DNA of 64,000 bases from Struthidea cinerea. Its lineage: Eukaryota > Chordata > Aves > Passeriformes > Corcoracidae. Below are positions 39,974 to 52,504 of the stretch, piece after piece; position 1 is the first letter of the stretch, and each line of letters opens with the position of its first letter. The position numbers and the translations under genes were made by a program. A model generated the notes under the pieces. It saw only the letters and a list, made by a program, of their open reading frames with translations, did no database searches and was not told the DNA's origin. The DNA lies in contig VZTI01000618.1 in NCBI GenBank assembly GCA_013397865.1, positions 83,541 through 147,540 on the forward strand, given 5' to 3'.

Positions 39974-40960
39974 CCCAAAGGTGAGGTATCCATAACTTGT
40001 CTGAAAGTAAGTGTGATACTTATAGGAAGTTATCTGGAACAACTGGCTTATAATAGTGATTTGTAAATTCTTCCCTTAAACATGCATTAATTTGCTTTAA
40101 TTTAAATCTTATGAAGACCAGATGTTAGAATACCCCAAATATTTCTTGCCTTTCCTTTTGTTCTTTGTAATGTGAAGTTATGCAGTAAAAGTTAATGTAA
40201 AATTTAAGTAAAATTAATGGTGTAGTGATTTTTTAATAGAAATAAATTATATATTTTAAAAAGGTATTTCTTATCAAACAGTGCAAATCTGTGTGCATTT
40301 CTTATTTATTGGCTATACATCTAATTATAGAGAAACTCGCTTCAGACAAGACTTTCCATGAAACAAGGAAGTAATTTATTACATTCCTCTTAGAATTTAT
40401 AAAGCACTCAGCTTTCATGGTGATGACCATTTATTATTATTTTTATTATATAAATACTTAGATAAAGAGGAATGGGTGCCAAAATGAATTAAATAAAACC
40501 CCCAATTGATCAATAACTCAATTTAGTTGAGAATTTCTTTAGAAAATACAGAGGTATTAATCAGGAAAGAACACTTCAAGTACAAAATTTGATTTTCTTA
40601 GTGGAAAAATCAGTTTGCTTTATCAAAATCCTAAGGTATCTTTCCTCCTTTCTCTCCCCATCATACAATTCTTCTTCTTCAGCAAAGCTAAATCAGATTT
40701 GTCTGAAGCAGTAATTGGTGATTATCTCCTAACTGCAAGACATAGTTGAGCCTCTTTGGTTAATCCTATCTTGGTTGCCATCTATAGTGAGTAACAGCAT
40801 GGCAAGGAAGAGAGGTGTAATTATGTCCAAGAGCTCTGCAAATTGTGGAGAAAAGGACAACTGGACCTCACCAAAGAGATGTGAAATGATTGGGGTGGAG
40901 AATGACTTCCTGCCTCAGTGTAAGGTTCTGTGGCTTGCAGGAGGGATCCCAGGTTGTGTT
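39974..40960. other. Unique AT-rich non-coding sequence
   Basis: AT-rich spacer of about 1 kb between two minus-strand CR1 fragments, with ATT-repeat-like sequence at 40430-40452. No gene seen. Confidence 0.55.
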
Positions 40961-41100
40961 CACAGAATCACAGAAGATGCTGAGTTGGAAGGGACCCACA
41001 AGGATCATAGAGTCCAACTCCTGGTGCTGCACAGCACCATCCCCAGGAGTCACACCATGTGTCCGAGAGTATTGTCCAAATGCTTCTTGAACTCAGTGTG
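40961..41100 (-). mobile_element. CR1 LINE 3' end, minus strand (second subtype)
   Basis: Plus-strand wording CACAGAATCACAGAAGATGC, then GAGTTGGAAGGGACCCACAA, GGATCATAGAGTCCAACTCC and ATTGTCCAAATGCTTCTTGA, is the reverse of a CR1 3' end. The wording differs from the 39805 copy, so the two belong to different CR1 subfamilies. The two lie only about 1 kb apart in the same orientation. The 128-codon open frame starting at 40775 is partly made of this repeat and is not a gene. Confidence 0.92.
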
Positions 41101-41127
41101 GAAAAGTAAAAACCCGTGTGGAAAAGT
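41096..41127. repeat. 12-base direct repeat, 20-base period
   Basis: GTGTGGAAAAGT at 41096-41107 and again at 41116-41127, at the inner edge of the CR1 copy. Confidence 0.85.
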
Positions 41128-42701
41128 TTTTATAATTTTTAAGCTTCCTTGTGTACTCTAGCATAATCTGTTCATTATTTGGACTAATGAAGTGTTACGA
41201 AATGAAATTTACCTAATGGAAAAAATCCCTACTTTATTTTACATAGAAATTAAAAATGAGAACTGAGGATTATTTATGCTTATGCAATGTTCTGCATTCT
41301 ATTAAAAGCCTGGGTTTTGCTTCACACTTGAGGAAGGATTTATGTGCACCAAAACATCATTATTATTATTTTTGTTGTTATTATTAACAACAGGGTGGTC
41401 TAGTAAAAGTTATCTATCACTTCAAATCCTGACTAGCTTGTTTTACTGATGCATCTTAACATCCCTTTGTCAAAGATAACACAGTTTCTGTAGAAGCAAG
41501 TCTCTTCTGAGAGATGTGGAGAACCTTTCAAGTGACCCCTGTTGGAGCCAAGAGAGTGATTTATAATTTTATTAGCAAAGTTTTCTCCTCCAGACAGCTT
41601 CATTAGATGTTTTATGGGAAAAGAAGTGTTTTAGAAGTCCAGTCCTTCACATTTATATCCCAGAAAACTTGACTGCACCCTTAGTGTCAGGTTCTTGGCT
41701 CCTTGGCTAGAGTCCCTATTGCTGTCAGAACAATCCTGTGTAGTATGGGAAGCAAAATGGTAATGAGATTGCAATTTCATAGTTTATGAATTCACTGTGC
41801 ATCCCCTCTCTCTAGTCTGTATTGCTTTCAATTTTGGAGAGCAGATCAATATGATAACTTACATATCAATCTCTAGGTAATGTTGCATAAAACTAATAAC
41901 TGTAAAGGAACTTTTTCATAAATTGCTGATATTTATGCCTTGTGCTCTTTTAAAGCATTTTTACAGTATTTTGATACATGCTTTAGTGATAATGTGGTGG
42001 AAGGAAGTTTTTTCTTATGTGAATAAGTCTTTGATATGTAATTTTGTTAGTGCAAATATATATCTATCTGTTTCTTCCAGAGCATCCCATTTTCAATTTA
42101 CCATACATTTGAAATGATGTTTTCATATTCTTACATCAGCAGAATGCTTTGATGTCTTACATATTGCTGTAGAAAATATACTGAAAATCTCTTCTACCTG
42201 TTAAAAATCTATTAGTTGTTCCAAGAAAGCATCTTTACAGTATTAGGACTGTATCTTGTATGTTTTTATAATAGAGTAGACTGAATTTTCAGGCCATGGG
42301 CAAATCTTATGTATGCAAAATCCATTTTTAGCTACTTTGTTATTGTCCTTAAATCCTGTCTCTTAAAATGTGAGTTGAGCAGAAGCAAAGCCTCTAAAAA
42401 AGCTGTAGCACAACATCTGTGAATCTCCTGCTTCTTGCGTTTGGTGCATTGCCTAAGACTGCTTGGGATGCAGCCAGGCTCAAAGGCTCAGTCTGCAAGG
42501 TTAACATAGAGACATTCACATCATTAAGGATATGTTAAACAGAAAACATTAAAGAGAGGGTGTGGGGAAAAAAAGTATTTAATTTTTTAATAATTGTTAT
42601 TAGCATTTTGTTTCTAAGTAACTTCATATAGATCTCCCCATCTCCCCTCTTCTTGAGATCAGCCAGTACATACAGTTAAGTGTATGATGTGCTGGACATT
42701 C
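41128..42701. other. Unique AT-rich non-coding sequence
   Basis: About 1.6 kb, including an ATT/GTT-rich imperfect repeat at 41361-41390. No gene or transposon recognised. Confidence 0.55.
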
Positions 42702-42735
42702 CTTGTGAGTCCCTTCCAACTCAGAGTATTCTCTG
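42702..42735 (+). mobile_element. CR1 LINE 3'-terminal scrap
   Basis: GAGTCCCTTCCAACTCAGAG followed by TATTCTCTG matches the very end of plus-strand CR1 copies (the reverse of the 40961 copy's opening). Only about 35 bases remain. Confidence 0.6.
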
Positions 42736-42863
42736 AAAAACTCTTTAAGAACTGCAAGCAACTGTCCAGTCATTGTAGGGGAAGGTACAGCACCGTGAGC
42801 ACCGACAGTGCTGAGGTTCTCTGAGTAGTGCTTGCACCTTGTCAGCTCTGGTCAACCCTGTGG

Positions 42864-42868
42864 GCACC
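42864..42868. repeat. Target-site duplication, left copy
   Basis: GCACC directly before the TGT start of the LTR. It is matched on the other side by GCACT (43472-43476), four of five bases identical. A C-to-T change in the last base would explain the difference. Confidence 0.6.
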
Positions 42869-43471
42869 TGTAAGAGAATTAAAGATCACAGTTGCCTCCA
42901 ACACTGTAAAGGCCACAAGAAGGAACTTGCCGTAAGATAAGCCACCACATCAGGAGCGTGAGATAAGCGCAGAAGAGAGGAATTTGCAACAGAAAGGTGC
43001 TAGTTCCAAGCCTGACAAGAGGTGAGGTTTGGTTTGCACATCCGGGTTAATGCATCTGGACAAAAATTCCCCACTGTGGCAAGCTGTGGGAAAGGAAGCA
43101 ACTGCTTATACACGTATCACTCCACGTAATGGGAGTGGCATCTATGGTCCATGGATATCTGGAACTTGGACTGTGTAACGGAAGAACAGCTTTGGGACTA
43201 CCCCTGAGAAGCCCAGGGTGAAAGAAGGACCAGCTAGATCCATTGCGGGGGGGGTGGTATCTTTCTACTTAATCTGTCTTTCGCTCACTCTCCTTTCTTT
43301 TTCTCCCTGTCTGGCACCCCCTTTGCCCCCCTCCTCCGTTTCCTATTTCTTTCTCTCTCTCTACCTCACATTTACCGTTAAACAGAATCTGTGCTATTAC
43401 TGAGTTTGGCATTTGGTCTTGTTTGCACCTTAATTCGGACAGAAGCATCTCTCAATAATCGAATTGCAACA
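42869..43471 (+). mobile_element. Solo LTR of an endogenous retrovirus or LTR retrotransposon
   Basis: A 603-base segment beginning TGTAAGAGAATTAAAG and ending CGAATTGCAACA. It therefore has TGT...ACA termini, with a nearly matching 5-bp duplication outside (GCACC/GCACT). Inside are a G8 run (43247-43254), a long pyrimidine-rich tract (about 43255-43370) and a GTTAAA that could act as a weak polyadenylation signal about 90 bases before the end, followed by a T/G-rich stretch as in R-U5. That order favours plus orientation. Neither side shows a primer-binding site, polypurine tract or gag/pol remnants, so the internal part was probably lost by LTR-LTR recombination. The repeated GGAACTTGGACT-like wording near 43160-43175 recalls ERVL-type LTRs, but the family is not assigned. 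Confidence 0.75.
43255..43370. repeat. Pyrimidine-rich tract inside the LTR
   Basis: Dominated by CTTTCT, CTCC and CCCCC units, ending in TCTCTCTCTCT. It belongs to the LTR rather than being an independent microsatellite. Confidence 0.75.
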
Positions 43472-43476
43472 GCACT
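43472..43476. repeat. Target-site duplication, right copy
   Basis: GCACT directly after the ACA end of the LTR; partner of GCACC at 42864-42868. Confidence 0.6.
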
Positions 43477-46400
43477 GTGGTATTCTGGCATAGGAATGAA
43501 AATTAACCTATATGTCCTTAATTTTCATATTTTTGTCTTGCTCTTCTTGCTTTCTATACTTGGCAGTAAGTTTCAAATTCCTTTTCAGAAAGTGCTGAAA
43601 CTACTGATGGCGTTCAGTTTGTTTTCATTTTGTCCTGGACAAATTGCAGCAGTAGAGAGGAGGCTGTAACTTAGGTGAAGTCAAACACAGAGATTTTGTC
43701 CTTAAAAGACAAAATATTAATAATTGATGCATCTTGTTTAGGCCGAGGGGGTATGACAGTAGTCAGGTTTTTCTTCTGATTTCTAGGAAGCAGGAAACTG
43801 TCAAAGCTTCCTTTATTTTCTGGAAAAATGTTCACTTTCTTGTGAGACATTTTTAGTGCCTAAGCAGTATAATTACTGCTCTTCTAAAGAATAGGGTTTT
43901 GTTTTGTTGAATTGCTAATTGCGTAGTTTTACAGAGAATTGGTATGTGCATTTTCCTGCCATCCCCCCAATGATTGTAAAAAGACACATGGGGTTTTTCT
44001 CCCCCCTTACATATTTCTTATGTATTAGACAGAATTCAGAGTGGGTGAACAAGGAATAATAGGCAAATTTCTGACCTGTTACTCTACCTTGTAGTTCCTG
44101 CAACTCTGTCAGAATGTACTTTCTGAAAAACGAGCAACAATTACATAACTTCAAGCTACTTTTTGGGGCAGAATAGTGGTATGCTGCTTTCAGCATTTCC
44201 ATTTTCAATACTGTTGTGTGATGGTGCATGATGAACCTGGCTGGTGAGGTCAGGGCAACTAATTTCCTGCTGATGTGGGTTGGCTTTTCAGAAGTGGTAA
44301 CAGGATTAAAATAAATTCTGTGGCCAGGAAATGTTGCCATCTCTAGTTGCGTGCTTGCAGATTTTGGGAATGTATATGTTCATGGATATTATGTGCTGCA
44401 TATGAAAGAAATAATTACCTGATTTGGTTGTTTGAAATCTGAATTCTTGTTTCTGAGATAATTACTGAAGACACAATTATATTTAATTGTTTGAATTTTC
44501 AGTTTAATAAGTATTTTTGTAATTATGGCTTCCTTTTGTTCCATTCAGAATTCAATGAGAGATGAGACTTTTCTTTTTTTGGTTAGTCATTAGTATTCAC
44601 AGCTCTATCAGACTGCAGTTCAAACTCTTGTTTTTGTCACAGAAGATGATGGAGCAAGGTTGCTTAGAAACACTGAGCCACACTCGCAATGGGAGATATC
44701 AATCTGTTTTACATATTCACCTGCACATGCAGGGCAGAAAATTGAGTTTTCCTGCAGATTATGTTAATTCATTGCAAATTTGTTTTATCTATAGTATGCT
44801 TAAATATAGATAAACAGACATTTTGTTTCATTAGATATAGTGAGAAAATGTAAACTACAGACTTTTTTTAAAACAGTCACTTCAAAGTATGAGAGTTCTA
44901 ATTTGCTTGCAGGGCTTCCAAAAAGAAAGTGTTACTATTCTTGGCTGAGTTAATCAACTTGTCTTTTATTGACAAGTTGCAGAAATTGGAGATTATTTCA
45001 TGATCTATTTAAAACAATTTTTATAAGTTCCCAGCTTTAGTCTTCAGTTCAAGAAAATACGTCTGCTTGACTACCAACAGCAATTACATTTTTCCCTAAT
45101 CTAGTGGAACTCTTGATCTTTTAAAGACTGGCCTAAAAATAAACCAAGTCACTCAAGTTATACCATTTTTGATCTTTTCAGCTATGAGTAACTTTGCCTA
45201 TTTTTAGACCAGCTGTAATTGTACACTAATGTGCTGGAAAAGATAAATGTAGCTTTTAATCACTCTAACTTCTAAGCATTTCAATTATTACACTTATTAA
45301 ATATGCTGAAAATGCATGTATTTCCTCCTGTGAGTCTGGAATAGACTTTAGTATATTTTCAAGGGAATTAAAACTTTCGTATCAGTGAGCTCCTACCTCT
45401 CTCTTTAACACACAAGCTGTTGCATGGGGGGGTTGTTGACTTGGGACCCTGCTTTATTTTCCTTGCTTTATGCTGAACTCATCCTCTTTACATCCCAAAG
45501 AGCAAGAAATCAGGTTAAAAGTTGCACAATAGTGCTTCCGTAAAGCTATTAAATTCTTATAGGTAGTTCATACAGTAAAACAAGAGAAAATAATTCCTAT
45601 AACTATAGTGATGCCAGTGTGGTAACAGACCAATAAAATGACAGGTGTGAATAAACAGGAAATAATTTAATTCTCAGTTTAGTTTTCACTAAGATTTTAA
45701 TAAAAATCAGAACCAAGTAATATAATTCATTAAAGCATGTTACGTGTTGATAATAATTGAATTATTTTGATGCCCATAGACTTAGATATCTTTAAACTGC
45801 ATCCTTGTCTGAATTTGTTGCATGCTTAAAGTAATTGAGTCTGACTTTTCATATAGAAGATAGGCTCTAGTAATAAACCCAAACTAACCCCCAAAGCAAA
45901 ACAGAAATTTATTTTGACATACATCCTTTAGAGTTGTTACAGGAAAATATTTCTTTTTAAAATTTATTATAAGCATAGTATAATGTTAAGGAGGAAATAT
46001 TATCTCTAGTATTTTAACTTTATGGTGCCACCATTGTCTCCTGTAGCTTTCTTTAGATCAGGTGTGGGTCACAAGAAAATACGGTCTTTGTCTTTTTACA
46101 CTTCTGTTTTTTCCCCACATTGTACTGTCACAATCCCTTTTACATTTTTGTGTTGAACACTATTTCGCATTGTATAACATTGTTATATTCTTTTTAATTC
46201 GACTCTGCTTTGATTTCCTAGTCTGTGCAGTTGGTTTCCTTTCTTTCTGGCTCTTGATGTAGCAGGTGGCTGTATGTTGGAACACAGCTATGAACCAGGT
46301 GTGCAGATACCTGGGCAATTTTCAGTCCCCTAGTTTCTTATTAGGAAATAATATTTTGAAATGCTTATAATGCTACAAAGTCAAAACACTATCAAGTCAA

Positions 46401-47261
46401 CCAGGTACCTTTCCTGAAAGAAATACCATGGAGATGAGCTTTCAGGAGGGCAGGTAAGGTGTACTCGTGTGTTAAGAATGGATGAATTTATTTCTGTGTC
46501 AAAGTAAAATGCGCGTTCTTCATTACACTCTTCAGGCTGTTCAGACTGTGTATGAAAACAATCCAGGATTAAAACCATCCATGTCAGTAGTTGCTAATGC
46601 AACTTCACTACAAAGTTGTGCTCTGAATGAGATCCCAGCAGAAAATACAAAGCCTCCTACACGTATTAATAAGAGGAATTCTCAGGGGAGAGTCTGTAGA
46701 TTGGGTAAGGCAAACGCGTGAGGAAGCAGAGGCAAAAATATTCTCAAGAGTAAAATCGAGAGGGAAGCCAGTTGAATATTCTCTCATTTTCTTCTGAGTT
46801 TGTCTCTGTTTCTTTCTCCTGGCTCTGTGATGAGTCCTGCCATTTCCTTACTGCAGGAGCCACGAGCAGTTTGTAAGAGCAAATGTGCCCAAGCCTCTGC
46901 CTGCTGCCTTCAGGCTGCATTGCAGAGTGTGTCTTTTTGCAGTGTTTGCTATGAGCTGTTAGCATCATTTTAGAGCATTTGACACCAGATTATGAGGTCC
47001 AGTACTGCAGGTTGATTGTTTGGGTGTTAGGAGAAGGATGGGATTTACGTGCTGTATTGACGAAAATGGAGTTGGCTATTCCTACAGGCTCTCCTTGTAT
47101 ATTTGTTAGCTAAGATGTAAGTAAAGCTGCAGAAGGAATGATGACTGCTGTTCTCACCTCCCTTTACTCACCCTAATGACTATTTGAATTCATATTTCAT
47201 AGCTCTAGGGTAGGTATCTTTTTCACCTCTTCCGACCTCCCTTATTGCTGACCCTCAAACC
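43477..47261. other. Unique AT-rich non-coding sequence
   Basis: About 3.8 kb. It holds a perfect 9-bp hairpin at 44955-44979 and several chance open frames, the longest (141 codons, minus, 43915-44340) without protein-family character. No gene recognised. Confidence 0.5.
44955..44979. repeat. Perfect hairpin, 9-bp stem
   Basis: CAACTTGTC-TTTTATT-GACAAGTTG. Too short for a microRNA precursor, and the flanks do not extend the pairing. Confidence 0.9.
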
Positions 47262-47330
47262 CCCTCCCCCCAAAACACACCAACAAAAAAGCAACAACAA
47301 CAAAAAAAAACCCCAAGCAAAACCAAATAA
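47262..47330. repeat. A/C-rich low-complexity tract
   Basis: Runs of C and A (CCCCCTCCCCCC, then AACAACAAC and A9) form a low-complexity region. A minus-strand frame across it is rich in Phe, Leu and Gly for this reason. Confidence 0.85.
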
Positions 47331-48042
47331 ACAATCACTTAAAGATACTGGACACCAGGCACAGAATTCAGTTTTTGGTATGACAATGAGTGATAATGAA
47401 GTTGCAGGAGTATTTTTAATATACTTGAACAAGATTTTGTTATCCATTTGCTTCTTCTTGGTCTTAGTTTCAAAAAGTTAAGACTTAGTTGTGGATGTAT
47501 GTTTGTAGCTTCTCGTGACTAGAATGCTCACATATAGCAAAGGCAAAATTTAATTCTAATGCTGCCTTCTCAACACATTTAGTAAAGGTAATTTGGGGGC
47601 TTTTCCTTGTACTAAAATCAGAGGGTAGGAATTTTTAGAGTCATCATTTCTATGAGTTCCTCTTGAAGTTGAGTAGTGGGCGGTACATGGTGGAGGGTTC
47701 TGTGTCAGTGTTTCAGGAATGAAGAGCAGGATCCATTGGTGAGAGCTCAGACACACTGCAGTAGGAAGTGGGTGTACAGAAACTCTTTCTCTCTCTTGCT
47801 GAAGGGTAGAAATCAAGAGAATCCATATCTAAGGTGCAAAGATTTTAAGGTCTTAAATTTTAAAACTGGAAGGCAGCATTATAATGTTTAAATCGAAGTG
47901 GCTTTCTTTGTTAGGCAGAGATATTAGTTGTCGTGAGCCCCCAAATCTTGTATTTGTGCTAGAGAACCTCCCATTATCACATGCACAGTAAGACTGTCTT
48001 TTTTTTTCATTTTTTCTAATGCACACGCTAGTTCACAAAAGA

Positions 48043-48060
48043 AGCTCGTTTAAATGAGCT
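48043..48060. repeat. Near-palindrome
   Basis: AGCTCGTTTAAATGAGCT is its own reverse complement apart from one mirrored pair (G versus T), centred on TTTAAA. Probably chance. Confidence 0.7.
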
Positions 48061-48236
48061 AATTTGGTGTCATTATCATTCAGTGTATCAATTGAAAGTG
48101 GCTTGTGTTTTGCTGATATTTGGGAGCTTTTATTATAATAAAGGCACAGGTCTATGCCTCTATGTAAAACACATACATCCTTTATTACCAAAAAGTTATT
48201 TAATTCACTTTGTGTTTTGTGATATTTTTACTTTCC

Positions 48237-48250
48237 TTTTTTTTTTTTTT
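48237..48250. repeat. Poly-T run (14 bases)
   Basis: Uninterrupted T14. Confidence 0.9.
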
Positions 48251-51200
48251 GAGGAAAACCAATTGTTTTTCTAAAACAATGCATCGTTGCTGTTTTTTTC
48301 AAAGTTAGAGTGAATGTTTTTTTCTTAGCCTACTTGTTTAGGACAGGACTAAACCTATAAAATTGGCTGAAAATTTCCTTGACATACAAAAAGGAATAGT
48401 AACTTGCACACTTTCCCTCTGTATGCATTTTTCACTATAAGAAAGATTTATGATTGGTAATATGACCCTATGAATTGAGCCACTTTCTGCAGAGCGTTGT
48501 TTCAGCACCTAGAGCGCCAGGAATTATTGGAATGCATGTTTTGCATTTTGATTTTCATCCTATAATGTTGACCTTTAGTTTCTCTTCATTTTTGTCATGT
48601 TTGCCTTTCTTTGTGCTTAATGGGTATCAGTGTTGCTTTTTCTTCATATTGATAATAGCTTTCAGTAACTTCTGTCTTTGTTCACTGGGAGAGATAAATG
48701 GTTTAAACCTTGATTAAATGCCATGTTAGATGTTGAATTATTATTGATAAACCCACTGCTCTAAAATCATGCTTAAATTTGAGTGTATTCTTTATGTTCC
48801 TCTGGAACTGCTGACTGTATTCAGTATGCATTTCTGGTACAGCTTTGATTTCAGAGTGAAATGGAAAACATTGTGAGAAAAGGGTATATTGATTTTTCTT
48901 CTAGTTAAGCAATGGTTTTCCAGGTGACAGAGCTCAATTATATTATACTGGTTATTGGACTATTTAACATATGCCTTTTAGTGAAGTGATTCTGAACAGT
49001 AATATCCTATATCTTAATTAAACCAATATTTTGAGGGCAGCTGGATAGAACATACATTTGAAAACGTAAATGTCAAGTATATTGTACCAAGGCTTATCTG
49101 TTAAATACTGTGAGGTTACTGCCCAGATGAGGCTGCTGGGAATAATAACAATTGTTCAGCCTTTACTTTTTCTGTTGCTGTGTAATTGGATTATGATGTT
49201 TGTCCATTTGATAACTACCAGAAAGTGTAAATTAGAGTAAGTTGGAAGTGGATGTAAGAACATGTTATTTAAATTTTTAATTACTGAGATGGAGGAGGTG
49301 CTCCATGGGAGGTCAGTCTGCAGGCCTCTCCCAGAAGCCTTGTCAGAAAATTCTACTTAATGGTAGAGGAAAATGCTGAAAGAGAAGAAGTGTCTTGAAT
49401 GGCAAAGACAGCTTAGTCACTTAAAGGAATTAAATGCACTCTTTAAAGCAGGTGAGAAGCTGGCAGTGTGTAGTGCAGGCATGGTTTGTGTTCTATGTAT
49501 ACACTTTGTATTTTGAGGTATCCTGACTTTGTGCTGTGTGGGCATATGAGAGTGTGTGTGTGTAAGGAATCACAGTTTCAGTGAGTAGTGATACATTCAT
49601 GGCCTGTTTGGGAAGCACTGTATAGATTTAGTTAGTGGGGGTTTCAGTTTCTATATTGATCTAAAGCCATTGCAAATAAAAATGAAATTACTGGTAATAG
49701 GATCTCATTAACCTTGTTGATTTGTACATGTCAAAAGCCCTAAAATGCTGTCTGCAAGGTCTTTAGCTTCCAGCTCTTTCTCCCTTCCCTCATGCCCAAG
49801 TAGGTACCAGTGCTACCAGTGCCATGTACAGGGAAGTTAACTGTATCAGTGCAATGCAGACATGTTTCTCTATAGCTGGGAATATTTTAATAATTCAGGA
49901 AGAATTATTATTTTTGGGTTGCATGTTTCTGCTTCTATTAAATAACAAGGACAGTTCTGAGTTTTAAAAACTGATCAGGACAGCAATTCATGCTAAAAGT
50001 ACTGTAGGGACAATTTACAACTACTTTGAGAAATGTTTTCAGATTAGACTGGTATGGTGATACATATGTAAATATACCGATGCTATCCCAGTATATGTGC
50101 CAGTACGACAGAAATAAATAGCCTGCATCTTATACTCTAGCACAGTTTTGTATTCCACTTGGTTTTTCCTACCTTAGTGTAGATTCTCTGAATGATACTT
50201 AAATGTAGAATATGAAAAATTTAAATCTCTTTGAAGTTAGCAGAAGAAAGTGACTTCTCATCTAGAGATGAGCAATCAAGTTAAAGATATGACAGCCTTT
50301 GTTTGAGGGATAAGTAAGTGGCTGTCCTGTTATCCCAGAGCTTCTGCGTTGTTTTGCAGGATGTGACCTTTCAGTTCAGTGAGCACACAGTTAAGGGTAT
50401 CTGTAGCCCTGTTTCTTTCTTAAAATAATGCAGAGAGACTGGAGAGAAGAACAAAAACCAAAGGCTTCTCCTTGTAAAGTTTGGTGGTATTTACCTTCAT
50501 GCTAGCAGTACTTGATTGATAGCATACGTGTGCATGCCATGGCTGCCAAATGCTGATGCATTTCTCTTTTGGCTTTCGTGCAGATTTGACACAATTTGGA
50601 CTTGGAAGGTTTTTGTTCATCTGGGTTGGTGAAAACTGCTGGCTGAGGGAAGCTTGTTGAGTGATTGGGCAGTCTGAGTGTAAACGTTTTGTTTTGGAAA
50701 AAGATTAAAAAACCAAATAAAAGCCACCACGCCTTACTTCATGAAGTTATTTGAGATCTCTCAAGAAGTTATGTTATATTCTATGTGGAAACAAATTAGC
50801 ATTTCCAAGCAGGTTAAAAAGAGGAACCAGCAGGACTATCAGAAAAATTAACTCGGGCCCTGGAATTTTTGAACATATTGTGATATTTCTTGAGTTTTCT
50901 TTTTTTTTTCCAACTTAAGGGTCCTAAAAATTAATGCAGAAAGCAATATAGTTGCACAAAATTGTTGCTGTTGTATGATCATTCTTCTAAAAAAATGCAC
51001 CTAAATTTTTGCTGCTTGCTTAACCTAGGTTTTGAAGATATGTCCTTTCTGTCTTAAAAATGGGATTAAGATCTATTTTAAGTATTGTGCATAATAAATG
51101 TAACTGACTGTCCTATAAGCACATACAGTTCCCATATTCACTAAAAAAAGAAGAAATAAGCCAATTTAATTTATAATCAAGAGAGTTTTTTTTCTTTTGA

Positions 51201-52504
51201 CCATCAGTATCTTTTGACCAGTGCTATCAATATTGACATAAGAGCCTGTGCTTCCCATATAGCTACATGAGCCACTGTGAATGGAATAGGTTTGCTTATG
51301 CTCTGACATCTTTGTGATTTGTAATCTGCTTTGCTGTCTTCTAGTTAACAGAACATCCCCTCCTGAGCAAGATTCCCATTGATGTCTTGCTCCTCCACAT
51401 GCACTTTGCACTGATGATGTAGCTCTGTGGAAGAAATACTTCCACAGAGATGTTACATGAAAGATGTGTACGAAAAGTAACCTTTTAATCCGATTGATGT
51501 GTTGCTGTCCTGTATGAAGCACAGGCCCCAGCTCTGTTGACCTTTTTGCATGACAGGAGCTACCTATGCCAGGTGTCCTATTGAACTTAGGGGAATTTTC
51601 TGTGCACATATAAGTCTATGTGCCCACATACGGTGAAAGTTTGTGCTTACTCTCTTGCGTGAGTCACATTTTGAATGGCTGAGTCTTCTCAAGAGGGAGT
51701 AATTACAGATTTTGAGCTGAACCTTGGGTTCCGAAAAGCTAATATTCCCACCAAAATTGAAATATCAAAGACGTGTCTTGTGTAGCTTGTTGCTGCTTGC
51801 AGCAGTGCTGGGCTTTGTTACCTAGAAGCTCTTTCAACCTTGATAACTGAGGGTAAGAAATAGTATTGCTGCATTTTTCCCAACAAAAACTTTCTGGGTT
51901 TTTGTAGTTACCTTTGTAGACCCTTCTTGCTGATATCTGACAAGTTAATGTCATGAGGAATCCAGCAATTCCCAGCTCTGGGGGAGAAGGGTGGTGCCTT
52001 GCCTGCAAGGTTACAGGGAGCAAGGCAGGGACAGCCTGTGAAGCGTGTGGGTTCATGTTTGTCTCTGTTGGTGTGGAAGGGGACAGATTTTGGGCTGCAA
52101 ATGGAGACCTGATAGGAGTCAGGATTAACAGCAGAGAATGTTGCTTGGTATGTTTTTCTTGGATTTTTTTTTTCTCATCTGCAGTTTTATTTCTCCTGAA
52201 CATTACTGAGAATACTGGACTTGTATTTCTTGAAATATTACGATGTTTGTTCCATCTTTAAATGACAGTATTTTACTTCTAGTCTTAATGACATTTGCTC
52301 TCTAGGGAAATTCTGAGAATAAAAAACTAGTAATGCTGAAACTCACACATCTGTTGATATGTGGGAGTTAAGGTCCTGTCTCGAAAATTGTAAGACCATA
52401 ATCTGTTATAAGGAGCTAGAGGGACATGATTCAGATTTAGCTGTTGAGGAAAATTCAGACTTAAGGTGGAAAGAGTGTTCAGCCCTCCTCTGTTCTGTGT
52501 AGAC

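Larger units (their letters stand above)
47331..52504. other. Long unique non-coding stretch
   Basis: About 5.2 kb of AT-rich sequence with a T14 run at 48237-48250 and a short TG run at 49551-49562. Two minus-strand open frames of 147 and 154 codons (51166-51609 and 51739-52203) lie close together. Neither resembles a known family. No gene called. Confidence 0.45.

Noticed and set aside
40775..41161. 128-codon plus-strand frame
   Set aside because: Its second half is reverse-oriented CR1 3' end. The first half has no recognisable domain and no splice-site support.
43477..43560. Possible primer-binding site after the LTR
   Set aside because: TGGTATTCTGGCAT begins with TGG near the LTR end but does not match tRNA 3' ends known to prime retroviruses, and no retroviral genes follow. 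A solo LTR fits better.
43915..44340. 141-codon minus-strand frame
   Set aside because: No family likeness, repeated domain or signal peptide. Consistent with chance in non-coding DNA.
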